43,373 nt of DNA from Candidatus Polarisedimenticolaceae bacterium (GCA_021648685.1 JAKISI010000028.1:1-43373), one strand, 5' to 3'; shown: positions 16,374-31,195, counted from the first letter of the stretch. Translations and numbers: made by a program. Notes: a model not told the origin generated them from the sequence alone.

Positions 16374-19300
16374 ATGGCCTATTCTTTCACCGAGAAAAAG
16401 CGTATCCGCAAGGACTTTGGCAAACGGCCAATCATCCTTGATACGCCCTTTCTTTTGGCGACTCAGATCGATTCCTACCGGCGCTTTTTGCAGGATGGTG
16501 TAGCGATAGCTGATCGTGCAGACCTGGGTCTGCACGCAGCATTTAAATCCGTATTCCCCATCACCAGTTACTCTGGAAATGCGGCACTGGAATATGTCAG
16601 TTATCGCCTTGGCGAACCTGTTTTCGATGTGCGCGAGTGCCAGCTTCGCGGCACAACCTACGCAGCACCGTTACGGGTACTGGCTCGCCTGGTGATCTAC
16701 GATAAGGAGGCACCTGCTAACTCAAAGGTGGTGAAGGATATCCGGGAACAGGAGGTCTATATGGGCGAGTTGCCGCTTATGACCGATACTGGAACCTTTG
16801 TGATCAACGGCACGGAGCGCGTCATCGTCTCTCAGCTGCACCGCTCTCCGGGTGTCTTTTTTGACCACGACAAGGGCAAGACCCACTCCTCGGGCAAGCT
16901 ACTCTTCTCTGCCCGCGTGATCCCCTACCGTGGCTCCTGGCTCGATTTTGAATTTGACCCAAAAGATTGTGTCTTTGTCCGGATCGACCGCCGCCGCAAG
17001 CTGCCGGCAACCGTGCTGATTCGCGCCCTGGGCTATAACACGGAAGAGATGTTGGACATGTTTTTTGAGACGGATGGTTTCCGCCTCAATAAAAAAGGCA
17101 TAAAAATGGAGCTGGTGCCGGAGCGTCTGCGTGGCGAGATTCTGAGCTTTGATATTGCAGCTAAGGGCGAGGTTATCGCAGAAGCGGGGCGTCGTGTGAC
17201 GCAGCGGCACATCAAGGCGCTGGAAAAAGCCGGTGTCAAAAGTCTGGATGTACCGCAAGAGTTTCTGTATGAGCGAGTCCTGGCGCACAATATCGTCGAT
17301 ACCGAAACCGGTGAGATCCTCGCCAATGCCAATGATGAGATCACCGAAGAGACACTAGAGATCCTGGTCAGCAATGGCATTAAAAAGATCCGTACGCTCT
17401 TCACCAATGACCTTGATCATGGTGCCTTTATCTCCAGCACCTTGCGGCTGGACTCGTCTACCAACGATCTGGAGGCGAAGGTCGAGATCTACCGGATGAT
17501 GCGTCCGGGTGAGCCGCCAACCAAAGACGCAGCTGAGAACCTGTTTAAAAACCTCTTCTTCAGCCCGGATCGTTATGACCTCTCCGCGGTTGGCCGCATG
17601 AAGTTCAACCGCAGGCTGAACCGTACCGAGACGGATGAGGGCGAGGGCGTTCTCTCCAAGGAAGACATCACGGATGTCCTCAAGGAGCTGATCAACATCC
17701 GCAACGGCAATGGTGTGGTGGATGATATTGATCACCTGGGCAACCGTCGTATTCGCTGCGTGGGAGAGATGGCCGAAAACCAGTTCCGCGTTGGCCTGGT
17801 GCGTGTCGAGCGTGCAGTGCGCGAGCGGCTGACACTGGCTGAATCAGAAGGGCTGATGCCGCAAGAGCTGATCAATGCCAAGCCGGTCTCGGCTGCGGTC
17901 AAAGAGTTCTTTGGCTCCAGTCAGCTCTCGCAGTTTATGGATCAGAATAACCCACTCTCCGGCATGACCCACAAGCGCCGAGTCTCTGCGCTCGGCCCTG
18001 GTGGTCTGGCGCGTGAGCGTGCGGGCTTTGAGGTGCGCGACGTGCACCCGACCCACTATGGACGTGTCTGCCCAATTGAAACGCCGGAAGGGCCAAACAT
18101 TGGCTTGATCAACTCCCTCTCGGTCTATGCCAGAACCAACAGCTATGGCTTTCTGGAGACCCCATATCGGCGCGTGATCAATGCCAAGGTGACGGATCAG
18201 GTGGACTACCTCTCTGCGATTGAAGAGGGGCGTTTTGTGATTGCGCAGGCCAATGCCTCCCTGAGTGAGGAGGGTGAACTGGTGGATGAGCTGATCTCAT
18301 GTCGTCACCAGAATGAGTTTACCCTCTCCACACCGGACAAGATCGAGTATATGGATGTGTCACCAAAACAGATCGTATCGGTGGCGGCCTCGTTGATCCC
18401 GTTTCTGGAGCATGATGATGCCAACCGTGCACTCATGGGTTCCAACATGCAGCGTCAGGCGGTACCCACATTGCGGGCGGACAAACCACTGGTCGGCACC
18501 GGCATGGAGCGCACAGTGGCGATTGATTCAGGTGTGGCGGTTATTGCAACCCGTGGCGGCACGGTCGATTCGATTGATGCGGCGCGTATCGTTGTGCGGG
18601 TAAACGATGACGAGACCGAAGCGGGAGAGTCTGGTGTAGATATCTACAACCTGACCAAATACACCCGCTCCAACCAGAACACCTGCATCAACCAGCGTCC
18701 GCTGGTGAATCCTGGCGACACCATTGCCCGGGGTGATGTACTGGCGGATGGCCCTTCGACCGATCTGGGCGAGCTGGCGCTGGGTCAGAACCTGCGCATC
18801 GCCTTTATGCCGTGGAATGGCTACAACTTCGAGGACTCCATCCTCATCTCCGAGCGGGTAGTGGAAGAGGATCGCTTCACCACCATCCACATCGAAGAGT
18901 TGACCTGCATGGCGCGCGACACCAAACTGGGGTCGGAGGAAATCTCCGGCGATATCCCCAATGTGGGTGAATCGGCGCTGGCCAAGCTGGATGAGTCCGG
19001 CATCGTCTATGTAGGTGCCGAGGTTAAAGAGGGCGATATCCTGGTCGGCAAGGTGACGCCAAAGGGTGAAACCCAGCTGACCCCGGAAGAGAAGCTGCTG
19101 CGTGCCATCTTTGGCGAGAAGGCGGCGGATGTGAAGGATACCTCACTGCGGGTCAAAACCGGTATGTCCGGCACGGTTATTGATGTGCAGGTCTTTACCC
19201 GTGATGGCGTCGAAAAGGATGCGCGGGCACTACAGATTGAAGAGGATGAGCTGGATCAGGTCCGGGCCGATCTGGGTGACCAGCTGCGCATTCTGGAGGA

Positions 19301-20453
19301 GGATACCTTCCAGCGTGTAGAGAAGATGCTGCTGGGCAAAGTGGCCGATGGCGGCCCGAACTCGCTAAAGGCGGGGTCAAAGGTCACCAAGAGCTACCTC
19401 TCCGAACTGGAGCGTGATCAGTGGCTGGAGATCCGCTTGCGCAACGAGTCTGCAGCACAACAGCTGGAGGCGATTGCCGAGCAGGTCAAGAGTCAGCGCG
19501 AAGATTTCCGTCAACGTTTTGAGGCCAAGAAGAGCAAGCTGACCAGTGGAGATGATCTGGCACCTGGCGTGCTCAAGATGGTCAAGGTCTACATGGCCGT
19601 AAAACGCCGCATCCAGCCTGGCGACAAGATGGCAGGGCGTCACGGCAACAAGGGCGTCATCTCCACCATCGTGCCGGTTGAGGATATGCCTTACTCCGAG
19701 GATGGCACGCCGGTTGATATCGTGCTTAACCCACTGGGCGTACCGTCACGCATGAACGTGGGGCAGGTGCTGGAGACACACCTGGGATGGGCGGCCAAGG
19801 GTCTGGGTCAACGCATCGGCGAGATGCTGGAGCGACAGGCCAAAGTGACCGAACTGCGAGAGTATCTGGACAAGATCTATAACACCAGCGGCAAAAAAGA
19901 GGAGCTTGACAGCTTCAGTGATGAGGAGATCACCAAGCTGGCCGGTAACCTCAAAGGTGGCGTGCCGATGGCAACCCCAGTCTTCGATGGGGCAAGCGAA
20001 GAGGAGATCAAACGCATGCTGGAGCTGGCCGGGCTGCCTGCAACGGGGCAGACCACGCTGCATGACGGGCGCACCGGCGAACCTTTTGATCGCCCGGTGA
20101 CCGTAGGCTACATGTACATCCTCAAGTTGAACCACCTGGTGGATGACAAGATGCATGCCCGCTCTACCGGGCCGTACAGCCTCGTAACCCAACAGCCACT
20201 GGGCGGCAAGGCACAGTTCGGCGGCCAGCGTTTCGGAGAGATGGAGGTCTGGGCGCTGGAGGCATACGGTGCCGCTTACACCCTGCAAGAGATGCTGACG
20301 GTCAAGTCAGACGATGTGAATGGTCGCACACGCATGTACAAGAATATCGTCGATGGCAACCATCAGATGGATGCCGGTATGCCCGAATCATTCAATGTAC
20401 TGGTCAAAGAGATTCGCTCACTGGCCATTAATATCGAGCTGGTGCGGAAGTAG
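16374..20453 (+). CDS. rpoB: RNA polymerase subunit beta
   Basis: Beta subunit of the core enzyme, forming one side of the active cleft. The ATG at 16374, preceded by GAGGGA, gives 1359 residues beginning [19 protein letters not shown], as in E. coli; an in-frame TTG at 16353 lies upstream of the ribosome-binding site and is rejected. The rifampicin-pocket segment near residues 511-540 reads [20 protein letters not shown] and then [11 protein letters not shown], with the main resistance positions in wild-type form. The lysine-rich [13 protein letters not shown] motif near the active site is present. Confidence 0.99.
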   Translation: MAYSFTEKKRIRKDFGKRPIILDTPFLLATQIDSYRRFLQDGVAIADRADLGLHAAFKSVFPITSYSGNAALEYVSYRLGEPVFDVRECQLRGTTYAAPLRVLARLVIYDKEAPANSKVVKDIREQEVYMGELPLMTDTGTFVINGTERVIVSQLHRSPGVFFDHDKGKTHSSGKLLFSARVIPYRGSWLDFEFDPKDCVFVRIDRRRKLPATVLIRALGYNTEEMLDMFFETDGFRLNKKGIKMELVPERLRGEILSFDIAAKGEVIAEAGRRVTQRHIKALEKAGVKSLDVPQEFLYERVLAHNIVDTETGEILANANDEITEETLEILVSNGIKKIRTLFTNDLDHGAFISSTLRLDSSTNDLEAKVEIYRMMRPGEPPTKDAAENLFKNLFFSPDRYDLSAVGRMKFNRRLNRTETDEGEGVLSKEDITDVLKELINIRNGNGVVDDIDHLGNRRIRCVGEMAENQFRVGLVRVERAVRERLTLAESEGLMPQELINAKPVSAAVKEFFGSSQLSQFMDQNNPLSGMTHKRRVSALGPGGLARERAGFEVRDVHPTHYGRVCPIETPEGPNIGLINSLSVYARTNSYGFLETPYRRVINAKVTDQVDYLSAIEEGRFVIAQANASLSEEGELVDELISCRHQNEFTLSTPDKIEYMDVSPKQIVSVAASLIPFLEHDDANRALMGSNMQRQAVPTLRADKPLVGTGMERTVAIDSGVAVIATRGGTVDSIDAARIVVRVNDDETEAGESGVDIYNLTKYTRSNQNTCINQRPLVNPGDTIARGDVLADGPSTDLGELALGQNLRIAFMPWNGYNFEDSILISERVVEEDRFTTIHIEELTCMARDTKLGSEEISGDIPNVGESALAKLDESGIVYVGAEVKEGDILVGKVTPKGETQLTPEEKLLRAIFGEKAADVKDTSLRVKTGMSGTVIDVQVFTRDGVEKDARALQIEEDELDQVRADLGDQLRILEEDTFQRVEKMLLGKVADGGPNSLKAGSKVTKSYLSELERDQWLEIRLRNESAAQQLEAIAEQVKSQREDFRQRFEAKKSKLTSGDDLAPGVLKMVKVYMAVKRRIQPGDKMAGRHGNKGVISTIVPVEDMPYSEDGTPVDIVLNPLGVPSRMNVGQVLETHLGWAAKGLGQRIGEMLERQAKVTELREYLDKIYNTSGKKEELDSFSDEEITKLAGNLKGGVPMATPVFDGASEEEIKRMLELAGLPATGQTTLHDGRTGEPFDRPVTVGYMYILKLNHLVDDKMHARSTGPYSLVTQQPLGGKAQFGGQRFGEMEVWALEAYGAAYTLQEMLTVKSDDVNGRTRMYKNIVDGNHQMDAGMPESFNVLVKEIRSLAINIELVRK

Positions 20454-20504
20454 TGCTGCTTTAAAGCGGGCCTATAACTACTTCCAACTACAGGAGATAC
20501 GATC

Positions 20505-23500
20505 TTGAAAGATCTATTAAAGCTTATTAAACAGCAGGGCCAGTCCGAGGACTTTGATGCCATCCGGATCGGCCTTACTTCGCCCGACATGGTTCGTTCC
20601 TGGTCTTATGGCGAGGTCAAAAAGCCGGAGACCATCAACTATCGCACCTTCAAACCGGAACGCGAAGGGCTCTTCTGCGCCAAGATATTTGGCCCCACCA
20701 GTGATTATGAGTGCCTCTGTGGCAAGTACAAGCGCCTCAAGCATCGTGGCGTGGTGTGTGAGAAGTGCGGCGTCGAGGTGACCCTTTCAAAGGTACGCCG
20801 AGAGCGCATGGGGCACATTGCGCTGGCCAGCCCGGTGGCGCACATCTGGTTTCTGAAATCGCTCCCCTCCCGTATCGGTCTGCTGCTGGATATGACCCTG
20901 CGTGAGATCGAGCGGGTACTCTATTTTGAATCTTTTGTGGTGGTCGATCCCGGCATGACACCGCTGGAGCGGGGGCAGTTGCTGACCGATGAGCAGTACC
21001 TCGAAGCCATCGAGGAGAACGGCGACGAATTTGATGCACGCATGGGTGCCGAGGCGGTCTATGAGCTGCTGCGCACCATTGATATGCCGGATGAGATCAA
21101 ACGCCTGCGTGAAGAGATTGGCGCCACCAACTCAGAGACCAAGATCAAGAAATTCAGCAAACGGCTGAAACTGATCGAGTCACTGAATGCATCGGGCAAC
21201 CGCCCTGAGTGGATGGTGATGACCGTCCTGCCGGTGCTGCCGCCTGAGCTGCGCCCACTGGTGCCGCTGGATGGCGGCCGCTTTGCGACCTCGGATCTGA
21301 ATGACCTCTATCGGCGGGTAATCAACCGTAACAACCGCCTGCGCCGCCTGCTGGATCTGAATGCGCCGGACATCATTGTGCGCAACGAAAAGCGCATGTT
21401 GCAGGAGTCAGTCGATGCGCTGCTGGATAATGGCCGTCGTGGCCGTGCCATCACCGGCACCAACCGGCGTCCACTGAAATCGCTGGCAGATATGATCAAG
21501 GGCAAGCAGGGTCGTTTCCGTCAGAACCTGCTGGGCAAACGTGTCGACTACTCCGGCCGTTCCGTGATCGTGGTGGGGCCGACGCTGAGGCTGCACCAGT
21601 GCGGCTTGCCAAAGAAGATGGCGCTGGAGCTGTTTAAACCCTTCATCTTCAGCAAGCTGCAGTTCCGTGGTCTGGCGACCACCATCAAGGCGGCAAAAAA
21701 GCTGGTGGAGCGCGGCAGCACCGAGGTGTGGGATATTCTGGAAGAGGTCATTCGTGAGCATCCGGTGATGCTGAACCGTGCGCCAACGCTGCACCGGCTG
21801 GGCATCCAGGCCTTTGAGCCAGTGCTGGTTGAAGGCAAAGCCATTCAACTGCACCCGCTGGTCTGTACCGCATTCAACGCCGACTTTGACGGCGATCAGA
21901 TGGCGGTACACATCCCGTTATCCATTGAGGCGCAGCTTGAAGCGCGCACCCTCATGATGTCGACTAATAACATTCTATCGCCCGCTAATGGTGAGCCGAT
22001 TATCGTGCCATCACAGGATGTTGTTTTGGGTCTCTACTTTATGACTCGCGACTGCATCAATGCGCAAGGTGAAGGGATGGCCTTCTCTAACGTCAAAGAG
22101 GTGCATCGTGCCTATGAGTCGCGCCAAGTAGCGTTGCAGGCCAAAGTCAAGGTTCGTATTCGTGAAGTGATCGCCAATGATGATGGTGAGATGATTGAAA
22201 CCATCCGCCGTGTTGATACGACTGTCGGGCGCGCCATCCTCTCTGAGATCTTGCCGGATGGCCTCCCGTATGATCTGGTCAACCAGGCGCTGGGCAAACG
22301 AGAGATTTCAGGTCTGGTCAATGCCTGCTATCGCCGTGTTGGTCTTAAAGAGACCGTCATCTTTGCGGATCAGTTGATGTATACCGGTTTCCGTTTTGCC
22401 ACTCGTTCCGGCGTCTCCATCTGTGTTGATGATATGACGGTGCCAGAGGAGAAGGGGGCGATTCTGGCCGCGGCTGAGAGTGAGGTCAAGGAGATCGAAA
22501 ATCAATACGCCTCCGGTCTGGTTACCAATGGTGAGCGCTACAACAAGGTAGTGGATATCTGGTCGCATACCAACGACCAGGTCGCCAAGGCGATGATGAA
22601 CAAGCTGGGTAAGGATCTGGTCATTGATGCTGAAGGCAAAGAGGTCGAGCAGGACTCATTCAACTCTATCTATATGATGGCCGATTCCGGTGCCCGTGGC
22701 TCAGCAGCCCAGATCAGACAGCTGGCCGGCATGCGTGGCCTGATGGCCAAGCCGGACGGCTCCATTATTGAGACGCCAATTACTGCGAACTTCCGTGAAG
22801 GATTGGATGTGTTGCAGTATTTCATCTCCACCCACGGCGCGCGTAAAGGGCTGGCGGATACCGCGTTGAAGACGGCAAACTCAGGGTATCTTACCCGTCG
22901 CCTGGTCGATGTTGCGCAGGATATGGTGGTGTTGGAAGAGGATTGTGGCACCGAGAAAGGCGTCATGATGACGCCGCTGATTGAGGGTGGTGATGTTGTA
23001 GAGCCTTTAGGCGAGCGTATTTTGGGTCGTGTTGTCGGTGCTGATATTCACAAGCCCGGCAGTGACGATGTGGTCTGTGAGCGTGGCATCCTGCTGGATG
23101 AGGATTGGGTTGCTCAGCTAGAGGAGGCGGGTGTCGATCAAGTGCAGGTGCGTTCTGCCATCACCTGCGCCGCCCGGGTTGGCGTCTGTAGTGCCTGCTA
23201 TGGACGTGATCTTGCGCGTGGCCATGCTGCTAATATGGGCGAGGCTGTGGGTGTTATTGCCGCGCAATCCATTGGCGAACCGGGCACCCAGCTCACCATG
23301 CGCACCTTCCACATTGGTGGTGCGGCCTCGCGCTCTGCTGCAGTGAACAGCATCGAGGTGAAGACAAAAGGCAGTATCCGCCTGCATAACATCAAGACCG
23401 TGAAACACAAAAGTGGTCATCTGGTTGCGGTATCTCGCTCAGGCGAGATTACTGTGATTGATGAGGTTGGTCGCGAACGTGAGCGCTACAAGGTACCCTA

Positions 23501-24722
23501 TGGTGCAACGCTGATGACCGGTGATGGTGACAGTGTTGAGGGTGGCCAGATGGTGGCCAACTGGGATCCACACACACACCCGGTTGTGACCGAAGTTGCG
23601 GGTAAACTACAATTTGATGATTTTGTAGATGGCGTAACAGTTCAGAGCCAGGTGGATGAGGTTACAGGACTCTCTTCACTTGTGGTTATTGATCCGAAAC
23701 AGCGACCAGCCACTGGCAAGGATCTGCGACCCATGGTCAAGCTGATTGATGAAAATGGTGAGGATCTCTGTATTGCCGGCACCAAGATACCGGCGCACTA
23801 CTTCCTGCCAGCTGCGGCTATCGTCGGGGTGACCGATGGCGCTGATGTGGGTGTGGGCGATGTATTGGCACGCATACCGCAGGCCTCCAGCAAGACCCGC
23901 GATATTACCGGCGGTCTGCCGCGCGTTGCCGACCTGTTCGAGGCGCGCAAGCCGAAAGACCCGGCCATCCTGGCTGAGGCAACCGGCACCATCAGCTTTG
24001 GTAAAGATACCAAGGGCAAACAGCGTCTGGTGATTACCCAGCAGGATGGCGAGACGATTGAAGAGCTGATTCCAAAGTGGCGTCATGTCAATGTGTTTGA
24101 AGGTGAGCACGTTGCCAAGGGCGAAGTCATTGCGGAAGGGGAACTGAATCCGCATGACATCCTGCGCCTGCGAGGCGTAACCCAGATGGCGGAATATCTG
24201 GTGCATGAGATCCAGGATGTCTACCGTCTACAGGGTGTGAAGATCAACGACAAGCACATCGAGGTGATCATCCGCCAGATGTTGCGTAAGGTTGAGATCT
24301 CTCAACCCGGCGATACCATGCTGCTGCGCGGCGAGCAGGTCGAGCGTATACGCCTGGGTGATGTAAACAGCGCGGCGATAGCCGATGGAAAACAGCCTGC
24401 GCTCTATGAACCCCTGCTGCTGGGCATCACCAAGGCATCATTGGCGACTGAGTCATTTATCTCGGCGGCCTCTTTCCAAGAGACCACGCGAGTGCTCACA
24501 GAGGCTGCGGTGCGTGGCTTGAGTGATGACCTGCATGGCCTTAAGGAGAATGTGATTGTGGGTCGACTGATCCCTGCCGGAACAGGGCTTGCATCGCACA
24601 AGGCGCGTCAGGAGCGGCGCAAGGCGGAACTTAGTGCCGAGGTGGAGAACACCAAGGTTGAAATGGTGGCAGAAGAGGTGGAAGAGGCGATCAAACAGGC
24701 CTTGAATACATCGGATGTGTAA
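20505..24722 (+). CDS. rpoC: RNA polymerase subunit beta-prime
   Basis: Carries the catalytic magnesium site of RNA polymerase. The start is a TTG at 20505 with AGGAG eight bases upstream; it gives [11 protein letters not shown], matching the family N-terminus, and 1405 residues. [12 protein letters not shown] places the three catalytic aspartates at 460, 462 and 464, the same numbers as in E. coli. The N-terminal zinc site ([13 protein letters not shown] and CEKCG) and the C-terminal zinc site ([15 protein letters not shown]) are complete. A TTG start may moderate its translation relative to rpoB. Confidence 0.99.
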   Translation: MKDLLKLIKQQGQSEDFDAIRIGLTSPDMVRSWSYGEVKKPETINYRTFKPEREGLFCAKIFGPTSDYECLCGKYKRLKHRGVVCEKCGVEVTLSKVRRERMGHIALASPVAHIWFLKSLPSRIGLLLDMTLREIERVLYFESFVVVDPGMTPLERGQLLTDEQYLEAIEENGDEFDARMGAEAVYELLRTIDMPDEIKRLREEIGATNSETKIKKFSKRLKLIESLNASGNRPEWMVMTVLPVLPPELRPLVPLDGGRFATSDLNDLYRRVINRNNRLRRLLDLNAPDIIVRNEKRMLQESVDALLDNGRRGRAITGTNRRPLKSLADMIKGKQGRFRQNLLGKRVDYSGRSVIVVGPTLRLHQCGLPKKMALELFKPFIFSKLQFRGLATTIKAAKKLVERGSTEVWDILEEVIREHPVMLNRAPTLHRLGIQAFEPVLVEGKAIQLHPLVCTAFNADFDGDQMAVHIPLSIEAQLEARTLMMSTNNILSPANGEPIIVPSQDVVLGLYFMTRDCINAQGEGMAFSNVKEVHRAYESRQVALQAKVKVRIREVIANDDGEMIETIRRVDTTVGRAILSEILPDGLPYDLVNQALGKREISGLVNACYRRVGLKETVIFADQLMYTGFRFATRSGVSICVDDMTVPEEKGAILAAAESEVKEIENQYASGLVTNGERYNKVVDIWSHTNDQVAKAMMNKLGKDLVIDAEGKEVEQDSFNSIYMMADSGARGSAAQIRQLAGMRGLMAKPDGSIIETPITANFREGLDVLQYFISTHGARKGLADTALKTANSGYLTRRLVDVAQDMVVLEEDCGTEKGVMMTPLIEGGDVVEPLGERILGRVVGADIHKPGSDDVVCERGILLDEDWVAQLEEAGVDQVQVRSAITCAARVGVCSACYGRDLARGHAANMGEAVGVIAAQSIGEPGTQLTMRTFHIGGAASRSAAVNSIEVKTKGSIRLHNIKTVKHKSGHLVAVSRSGEITVIDEVGRERERYKVPYGATLMTGDGDSVEGGQMVANWDPHTHPVVTEVAGKLQFDDFVDGVTVQSQVDEVTGLSSLVVIDPKQRPATGKDLRPMVKLIDENGEDLCIAGTKIPAHYFLPAAAIVGVTDGADVGVGDVLARIPQASSKTRDITGGLPRVADLFEARKPKDPAILAEATGTISFGKDTKGKQRLVITQQDGETIEELIPKWRHVNVFEGEHVAKGEVIAEGELNPHDILRLRGVTQMAEYLVHEIQDVYRLQGVKINDKHIEVIIRQMLRKVEISQPGDTMLLRGEQVERIRLGDVNSAAIADGKQPALYEPLLLGITKASLATESFISAASFQETTRVLTEAAVRGLSDDLHGLKENVIVGRLIPAGTGLASHKARQERRKAELSAEVENTKVEMVAEEVEEAIKQALNTSDV

Positions 24723-24739
24723 GCGGATCTGAGGGCGCT

Positions 24740-24785
24740 CTGCTGCGGCTCATTGCGTTTGATGCGCTGCAGCAGCCCTATTTTG
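24740..24785 (+). terminator. Possible terminator of the rpoBC operon
   Basis: CTGCTGCGGC (24740-24749) pairs with GCTGCAGCAG (24766-24775) over ten pairs with one G-U. CCCTATTTT follows. The T-run is short and interrupted, so termination may be partial. Confidence 0.45.
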
Positions 24786-24816
24786 TGGATTGGCGATAAA
24801 AAGTAGTGATGCTGTA

Positions 24817-24845
24817 TTGACAGGCTGCTGCTGCAGGCATAGAAT
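24817..24845 (+). promoter_or_regulatory. Sigma70-type promoter of the str operon
   Basis: A full-consensus TTGACA (24817-24822) and TAGAAT (24840-24845) are separated by exactly 17 bases. This is the best promoter match in the window. The discriminator is GCGCAGC. Transcription would begin near 24852, leaving a leader of about 190 bases before rpsL. Confidence 0.85.
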
Positions 24846-24937
24846 GCGCAGCTCTTTGACGGGCTGGCTTTAGCAGCGGCTCATTAAATCATATTAAGTG
24901 CGCGGCCTTACAGGTCGTTGAAAGCGTACCAGACCCT

Positions 24938-24979
24938 GAGTAAACGTTACTCCTTAGTGGTTGCAAATCTAAGGGGTGG
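24938..24979 (+). promoter_or_regulatory. Competing hairpins in the str operon leader
   Basis: GAGTAA (24938-24943) pairs with TTACTC (24947-24952). Alternatively CTCCTTAG (24950-24957) pairs with CTAAGGGG (24969-24976). The two stems share bases 24950-24952 and cannot form together. A T-rich tract follows about 15 bases later. The arrangement could be an attenuator or a protein-binding leader, but no known family is assigned. Confidence 0.4.
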
Positions 24980-25043
24980 AGTCTTCTGCTTGGTTTTTTT
25001 GGTTCGCAGGTGCATATCCGGGAACCCCGGGAGACACAGATAG

Positions 25044-25418
<375 letters not shown>

Positions 25419-25460
25419 GTGCCAGGCTAATTAGCGTTCGTTATTAATTTCAGGATTTGA

Positions 25461-25940
<480 letters not shown>

Positions 25941-25990
25941 TTGCGATTTGAAGTAGCGTTCAAAATCAGTGTGATTGGAGGAATTGTGTC

Positions 25991-28087
25991 GTGGCTCGTG
26001 TGACTCCAATTGAACGCTATCGCAATGTGGGCATTATGGCGCACATTGATGCGGGCAAGACCACCACGACAGAGCGTATCCTGTTCTACACCGGGGTCTC
26101 GCACAAGATCGGTGAGGTACACGATGGCGCAGCTACCATGGATTGGATGGAGCAAGAGCAAGAGCGCGGAATAACCATTACATCCGCTGCCACGACCTGC
26201 TTTTGGTCCGGGATGGAGAAGCAGTACCCCGAGCATCGAATCAATATCATTGATACGCCGGGGCATGTGGACTTCACCATTGAGGTGGAGCGTTCACTGC
26301 GGGTGCTGGATGGAGCCTGCGCTGTTTTCTGTGCGGTTGGCGGTGTGGAGCCGCAGTCAGAGACCGTCTGGCGCCAAGCGGACAAGTACGGTGTGCCAAG
26401 GATTGCCTTTGTAAACAAGATGGATCGAGTAGGGGCGGATTTTTTGCGAGTAGTGGATCAGGTCAAGGATCGGCTGGGCGCAAACCCTGTGCCCATTCAG
26501 TTGGCGATAGGGGAAGAAGAGGATTTTCGAGGGGTTGTTGATCTTGTCAGGATGAAGGGCATCATCTGGGATGAAGAGAGTCGGGGGGCTAAATTTCAGC
26601 TCATAGATATCCCGTCCAAGATGATGGCGCAGTGCCAGGAGTGGCGAGAGCATCTGGTAGAGGCGGCGGCCGAAGCCGATGATGAGCTGACGGAAAAGTA
26701 CCTGGAGACAGGTGGGCTCAGTAACGAAGAGATCAAGCAGGGTCTGCGCGCCCGCACACTGGCCAATGAAATTGTGCCCATGATGTGCGGCAGCGCCTTT
26801 AAGAACAAAGGCGTGCAGGCCATGTTGGACGCCATAGTGGATTACATGCCGTCTCCGGTAGATGTGCCGGCAATTGCCGGCATTCTTGATGACGCGGCGG
26901 AGACAGAGGCAACACGTCTAGCGGACGATGATGCGCCGTTCTCCGCGTTGGCGTTCAAGATCGCAACAGATCCCTTTGTAGGGACGCTGACATTTTTTCG
27001 GGTCTATTCCGGAGTCTTGAACTCTGGGGACACGATCTACAACCCCGTAAAAGGGAAACGCGAACGTGTTGGGCGCATCCTGCAGATGCACTCCAATAAT
27101 CGTGAAGAGATTAAAGAGGTAAGAGCCGGCGACATTGCAGCTGCCGTTGGTCTTAAGCAGGCTAGAACGGGCGATACCCTGTGTGATCCCAAAGCGATCA
27201 TCACGCTGGAGCGGATGGATTTTCCAGACCCGGTTATATCGGTTGCTGTAGAGCCAAGAACGCAGGCGGATCAGGAGAAGATGGGGGTGGCGCTTGGTAA
27301 GCTGGCGCAGGAAGACCCCTCTTTTCGTGTCGCAACGGATGAGGAGTCCGGGCAGACCATCATCTCCGGGATGGGCGAGCTGCATCTCGACATTATTGTC
27401 GATCGCATGTGCAGGGAGTTTGGGGTTGAAGCCAATGTAGGCGCGCCGCAGGTAAGCTACCGGGAGACCATTCGCAAGACGGTAGAGCAGGAAGGGAAGT
27501 TTGTTCGGCAAAGCGGTGGCCGAGGCCAGTATGGTCACGTCTACCTGCGACTGGAGCCGCAAGAGACCGGCGCGGGTTATGAGTTTGTCAACGAAATCGT
27601 TGGAGGCGCTGTTCCCAGGGAGTACATCCCGGCAGTGGATAAAGGCGTGCAGGGGCAGATGCAGAGTGGTGTGCTGGCGGGGTATCCCGTCGTCGATGTA
27701 AAGGTAACGCTTTACGATGGCTCATACCATGATGTGGACTCCAATGAGATGGCGTTCAAGATTGCTGGCTCTATGTGTTTCAGAGAGGCGGCTCTGGTGG
27801 CAAGCCCGGTACTGCTGGAGCCGATAATGAAGGTTGAGGTGGTTACCCCTGAGAACTATATGGGCGATGTCATAGGCGACTTGAGCAGTCGTCGTGGAAC
27901 GGTGCAGGGTATGGGAGATTGTCCTGCGGGTAGACAGATTGCCGCAGAAGTGCCGCTGGCCGAGATGTTTGGCTATGCGACAGATCTGCGATCTGCAACC
28001 CAGGGTCGTGCGACCTACAGTATGGAATTTTGTAAATACAGCGAGGTCCCGGCGAGTATCGCCGAGGCAATTGTTAAGAAACAGTAA
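25991..28087 (+). CDS. fusA: Elongation factor G
   Basis: The translocation GTPase that moves tRNA and mRNA after peptide bond formation, and acts with RRF in ribosome recycling. It has 698 residues and starts at GTG with GGAGG upstream. The P-loop [28 protein letters not shown] and NKMDR motifs are present, followed by the standard EF-G domains II-V (for example [16 protein letters not shown] in domain IV). Confidence 0.98.
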   Translation: MARVTPIERYRNVGIMAHIDAGKTTTTERILFYTGVSHKIGEVHDGAATMDWMEQEQERGITITSAATTCFWSGMEKQYPEHRINIIDTPGHVDFTIEVERSLRVLDGACAVFCAVGGVEPQSETVWRQADKYGVPRIAFVNKMDRVGADFLRVVDQVKDRLGANPVPIQLAIGEEEDFRGVVDLVRMKGIIWDEESRGAKFQLIDIPSKMMAQCQEWREHLVEAAAEADDELTEKYLETGGLSNEEIKQGLRARTLANEIVPMMCGSAFKNKGVQAMLDAIVDYMPSPVDVPAIAGILDDAAETEATRLADDDAPFSALAFKIATDPFVGTLTFFRVYSGVLNSGDTIYNPVKGKRERVGRILQMHSNNREEIKEVRAGDIAAAVGLKQARTGDTLCDPKAIITLERMDFPDPVISVAVEPRTQADQEKMGVALGKLAQEDPSFRVATDEESGQTIISGMGELHLDIIVDRMCREFGVEANVGAPQVSYRETIRKTVEQEGKFVRQSGGRGQYGHVYLRLEPQETGAGYEFVNEIVGGAVPREYIPAVDKGVQGQMQSGVLAGYPVVDVKVTLYDGSYHDVDSNEMAFKIAGSMCFREAALVASPVLLEPIMKVEVVTPENYMGDVIGDLSSRRGTVQGMGDCPAGRQIAAEVPLAEMFGYATDLRSATQGRATYSMEFCKYSEVPASIAEAIVKKQ

Positions 28088-28110
28088 ACTGGTATAGGGG
28101 TAGTATTAAA

Positions 28111-29301
<1,191 letters not shown>

Positions 29302-29307
29302 TCAAAA

Positions 29308-29619
29308 ATGGGCAACCAAAACATTAGAATCCGTCTCAAGGCCTTTGATCATCGACTGATCGATCAATCCGCAAAAGAGATTGTTGAGACAGCAAAACGT
29401 ACCGGCGCACAAGTGCGCGGGCCGATTCCGCTGCCAACGAAAAAAGAGCGGTTTACCATATTGATCTCTCCGCACGTCAATAAAGATGCGCGCGATCAGT
29501 ATGAGATTCGCACCCATAAGCGGTTGATGGACATCGTTGATCCAACGGATAAAACCGTCGATGCGCTGATGAAGCTTGATCTTGCTGCGGGTGTCGATGT
29601 TCAGATCAAACTGAACTGA
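29308..29619 (+). CDS. rpsJ: Ribosomal protein uS10 (NusE)
   Basis: A small-subunit head protein that also binds NusB and NusG in antitermination. It is 103 residues, beginning [15 protein letters not shown]. Only six bases separate it from the tufA stop, so there is no room for the S10-operon leader known from E. coli; the S10 cluster is probably transcribed from the str promoter or from within tufA. Confidence 0.98.
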   Translation: MGNQNIRIRLKAFDHRLIDQSAKEIVETAKRTGAQVRGPIPLPTKKERFTILISPHVNKDARDQYEIRTHKRLMDIVDPTDKTVDALMKLDLAAGVDVQIKLN

Positions 29620-29630
29620 GGATAAAGAAT

Positions 29631-30281
29631 ATGACGATCGGAATTGTCGGGCGTAAAGCGGGCATGACTCGGGTTTTTACCGAGGATGGCGCCTCTATCC
29701 CCGTAACAGTTATTGAAGCAGAGCCGAACCGGGTGACGCAGCTGAAGACCCAGGATAACGATGGTTATCTGGCGGTTCAGGTGACCACAGGAACCCGCCG
29801 GGCATCGCGTGTTCGCAAGCCAAACACCGGTCACTACGCCAAGGCGGGTGTTGAGGCAGGTCGCGGTCTGTGGGAGTTCCGTCTTGCCGATGGCGAGGGT
29901 GAGAACATTGAAGTGGGTGGCGAGCTGAAGGTGGATATCTTCGAGGCCGGTCAGAAGGTGGACGTGAGCGGAACGACCATCGGTAAGGGCTTTGCGGGCG
30001 GCATCAAGCGGCATAACTTCTCCATGCAGGATGCTACACACGGCAACTCGATCTCGCACCGTTCCAATGGTTCCATTGGTCAATGTCAGACGCCGGGTCG
30101 TGTATTCAAGGGCAAGAAGATGTCGGGTCACATGGGCAATGTCAAACGCACCATCCAGAATCTGGAGATTGTGCGGGTAGATGTTGAGCGTAACCTGCTG
30201 TTGGTAAAAGGCTCGGTTCCTGGCTCGCGTGGCGGTGATGTGATCATTACGCCCGCCATCAAGTTACAGAATAAGGGGTAA
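29631..30281 (+). CDS. rplC: Ribosomal protein uL3
   Basis: An early-assembly large-subunit protein reaching the peptidyl transferase centre. It is 216 residues long. The segment [18 protein letters not shown] contains the glutamine that PrmB methylates in enteric bacteria. It follows rpsJ after 11 bases. Confidence 0.98.
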   Translation: MTIGIVGRKAGMTRVFTEDGASIPVTVIEAEPNRVTQLKTQDNDGYLAVQVTTGTRRASRVRKPNTGHYAKAGVEAGRGLWEFRLADGEGENIEVGGELKVDIFEAGQKVDVSGTTIGKGFAGGIKRHNFSMQDATHGNSISHRSNGSIGQCQTPGRVFKGKKMSGHMGNVKRTIQNLEIVRVDVERNLLLVKGSVPGSRGGDVIITPAIKLQNKG

Positions 30282-30284
30282 GCA

Positions 30285-30902
30285 ATGGACCTCAATATAC
30301 AGGCAGGCGAGAGCGGTATGGACGAAACCATGCAGGTTTCAGACAGCGTTTTTGGCGCAGAATTTAATGAAGCTCTGGTGCATCAGGTCGTCACCGCCTA
30401 TATGGCCGGTGCGCGAAGTGGCACCAAGGCGCAGAAGACCCGCTCGGATGTGCGCGGCGGCGGTGCCAAGCCTTTCTCCCAAAAAGGGACAGGCAGAGCG
30501 CGCGCAGGCACAACAAGAGGCCCTATCTGGCGCTCAGGCGGCGTCACCTTTGCGGCGCGTCCGCGAAACTATTCACAGAAGGTGAATAGAAAGATGTATC
30601 GTAGTGCGTTGCGCTCGATTTTGTCTGAACTGGTACGTCAGGAGCGACTGATCGCAGTCGATGACTTCACGGTCAGCGCGCCCAAGACAAAGGAGCTGGC
30701 ATCAAAGCTGCAGGGCATGGCGCTGAATGAGGTGCTGATTATTGCAGCCAATCCGGATGAGAATCTTTTCCTGGCCTCGCGCAACCTGCGTAATGTGGAT
30801 GTGCGCGATGTGACAGAGATTGAGCCGGTTTCACTGGTCGCCTACGACAAGATTGTAATGACCAAGGCGGCACTGGAGCAGATTGGAGAGCGTCTCTCAT
30901 GA
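30285..30902 (+). CDS. rplD: Ribosomal protein uL4
   Basis: Lines the peptide exit tunnel with a long loop ([20 protein letters not shown]). It is 205 residues with AAGGGG before the ATG. In E. coli L4 represses the S10 operon through its leader; no such leader is visible in this genome. The stop overlaps the rplW start by four bases. Confidence 0.97.
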   Translation: MDLNIQAGESGMDETMQVSDSVFGAEFNEALVHQVVTAYMAGARSGTKAQKTRSDVRGGGAKPFSQKGTGRARAGTTRGPIWRSGGVTFAARPRNYSQKVNRKMYRSALRSILSELVRQERLIAVDDFTVSAPKTKELASKLQGMALNEVLIIAANPDENLFLASRNLRNVDVRDVTEIEPVSLVAYDKIVMTKAALEQIGERLS

Positions 30903-31195
30903 ATAAAGACCGATTGATGCAGATCATCGTCAGCCCGATCATCTCTGAAAAGAGCACGCTCGCGGCGGACAACAACAAGCAGTTTGTTTTTCGTGTGCTG
31001 AAGAGCGCCTCAAAGCCAGAGATTACGCATGCGGTAGAGCTGATGTTTGAGGTGGAGGTGGATCAGGTGCGTGTACTCAACTGTAAAGGCAAGGCTAAGC
31101 GCTTTGGCTCAAAGATGGGTAGTCGCTCTGACTGGAAGAAGGCTTACATCAAGTTGAAGCCCGGTCATGATATTGATTTTGGCTCTGGCGCCTGA
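30899..31195 (+). CDS. rplW: Ribosomal protein uL23
   Basis: A tunnel-exit protein that docks trigger factor and SRP. It is 98 residues long, with the IISEKST motif near the N-terminus and the KAYIKLKPG motif near the end. Translation is coupled to rplD by an ATGA overlap. Confidence 0.97.
   Translation: MNKDRLMQIIVSPIISEKSTLAADNNKQFVFRVLKSASKPEITHAVELMFEVEVDQVRVLNCKGKAKRFGSKMGSRSDWKKAYIKLKPGHDIDFGSGA

Larger units (their letters stand above)
24723..25043 (+). other. rpoC-rpsL intergenic region
   Basis: A gene-free stretch of 321 bases. It holds a possible rpoBC terminator near 24740-24785, a near-consensus sigma70 promoter at 24817-24845, a structured leader with two overlapping hairpins at 24938-24979, a T-rich tract near 24993-25000, and the rpsL Shine-Dalgarno (GGGAG). 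I see no coding sequence here. Confidence 0.7.
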
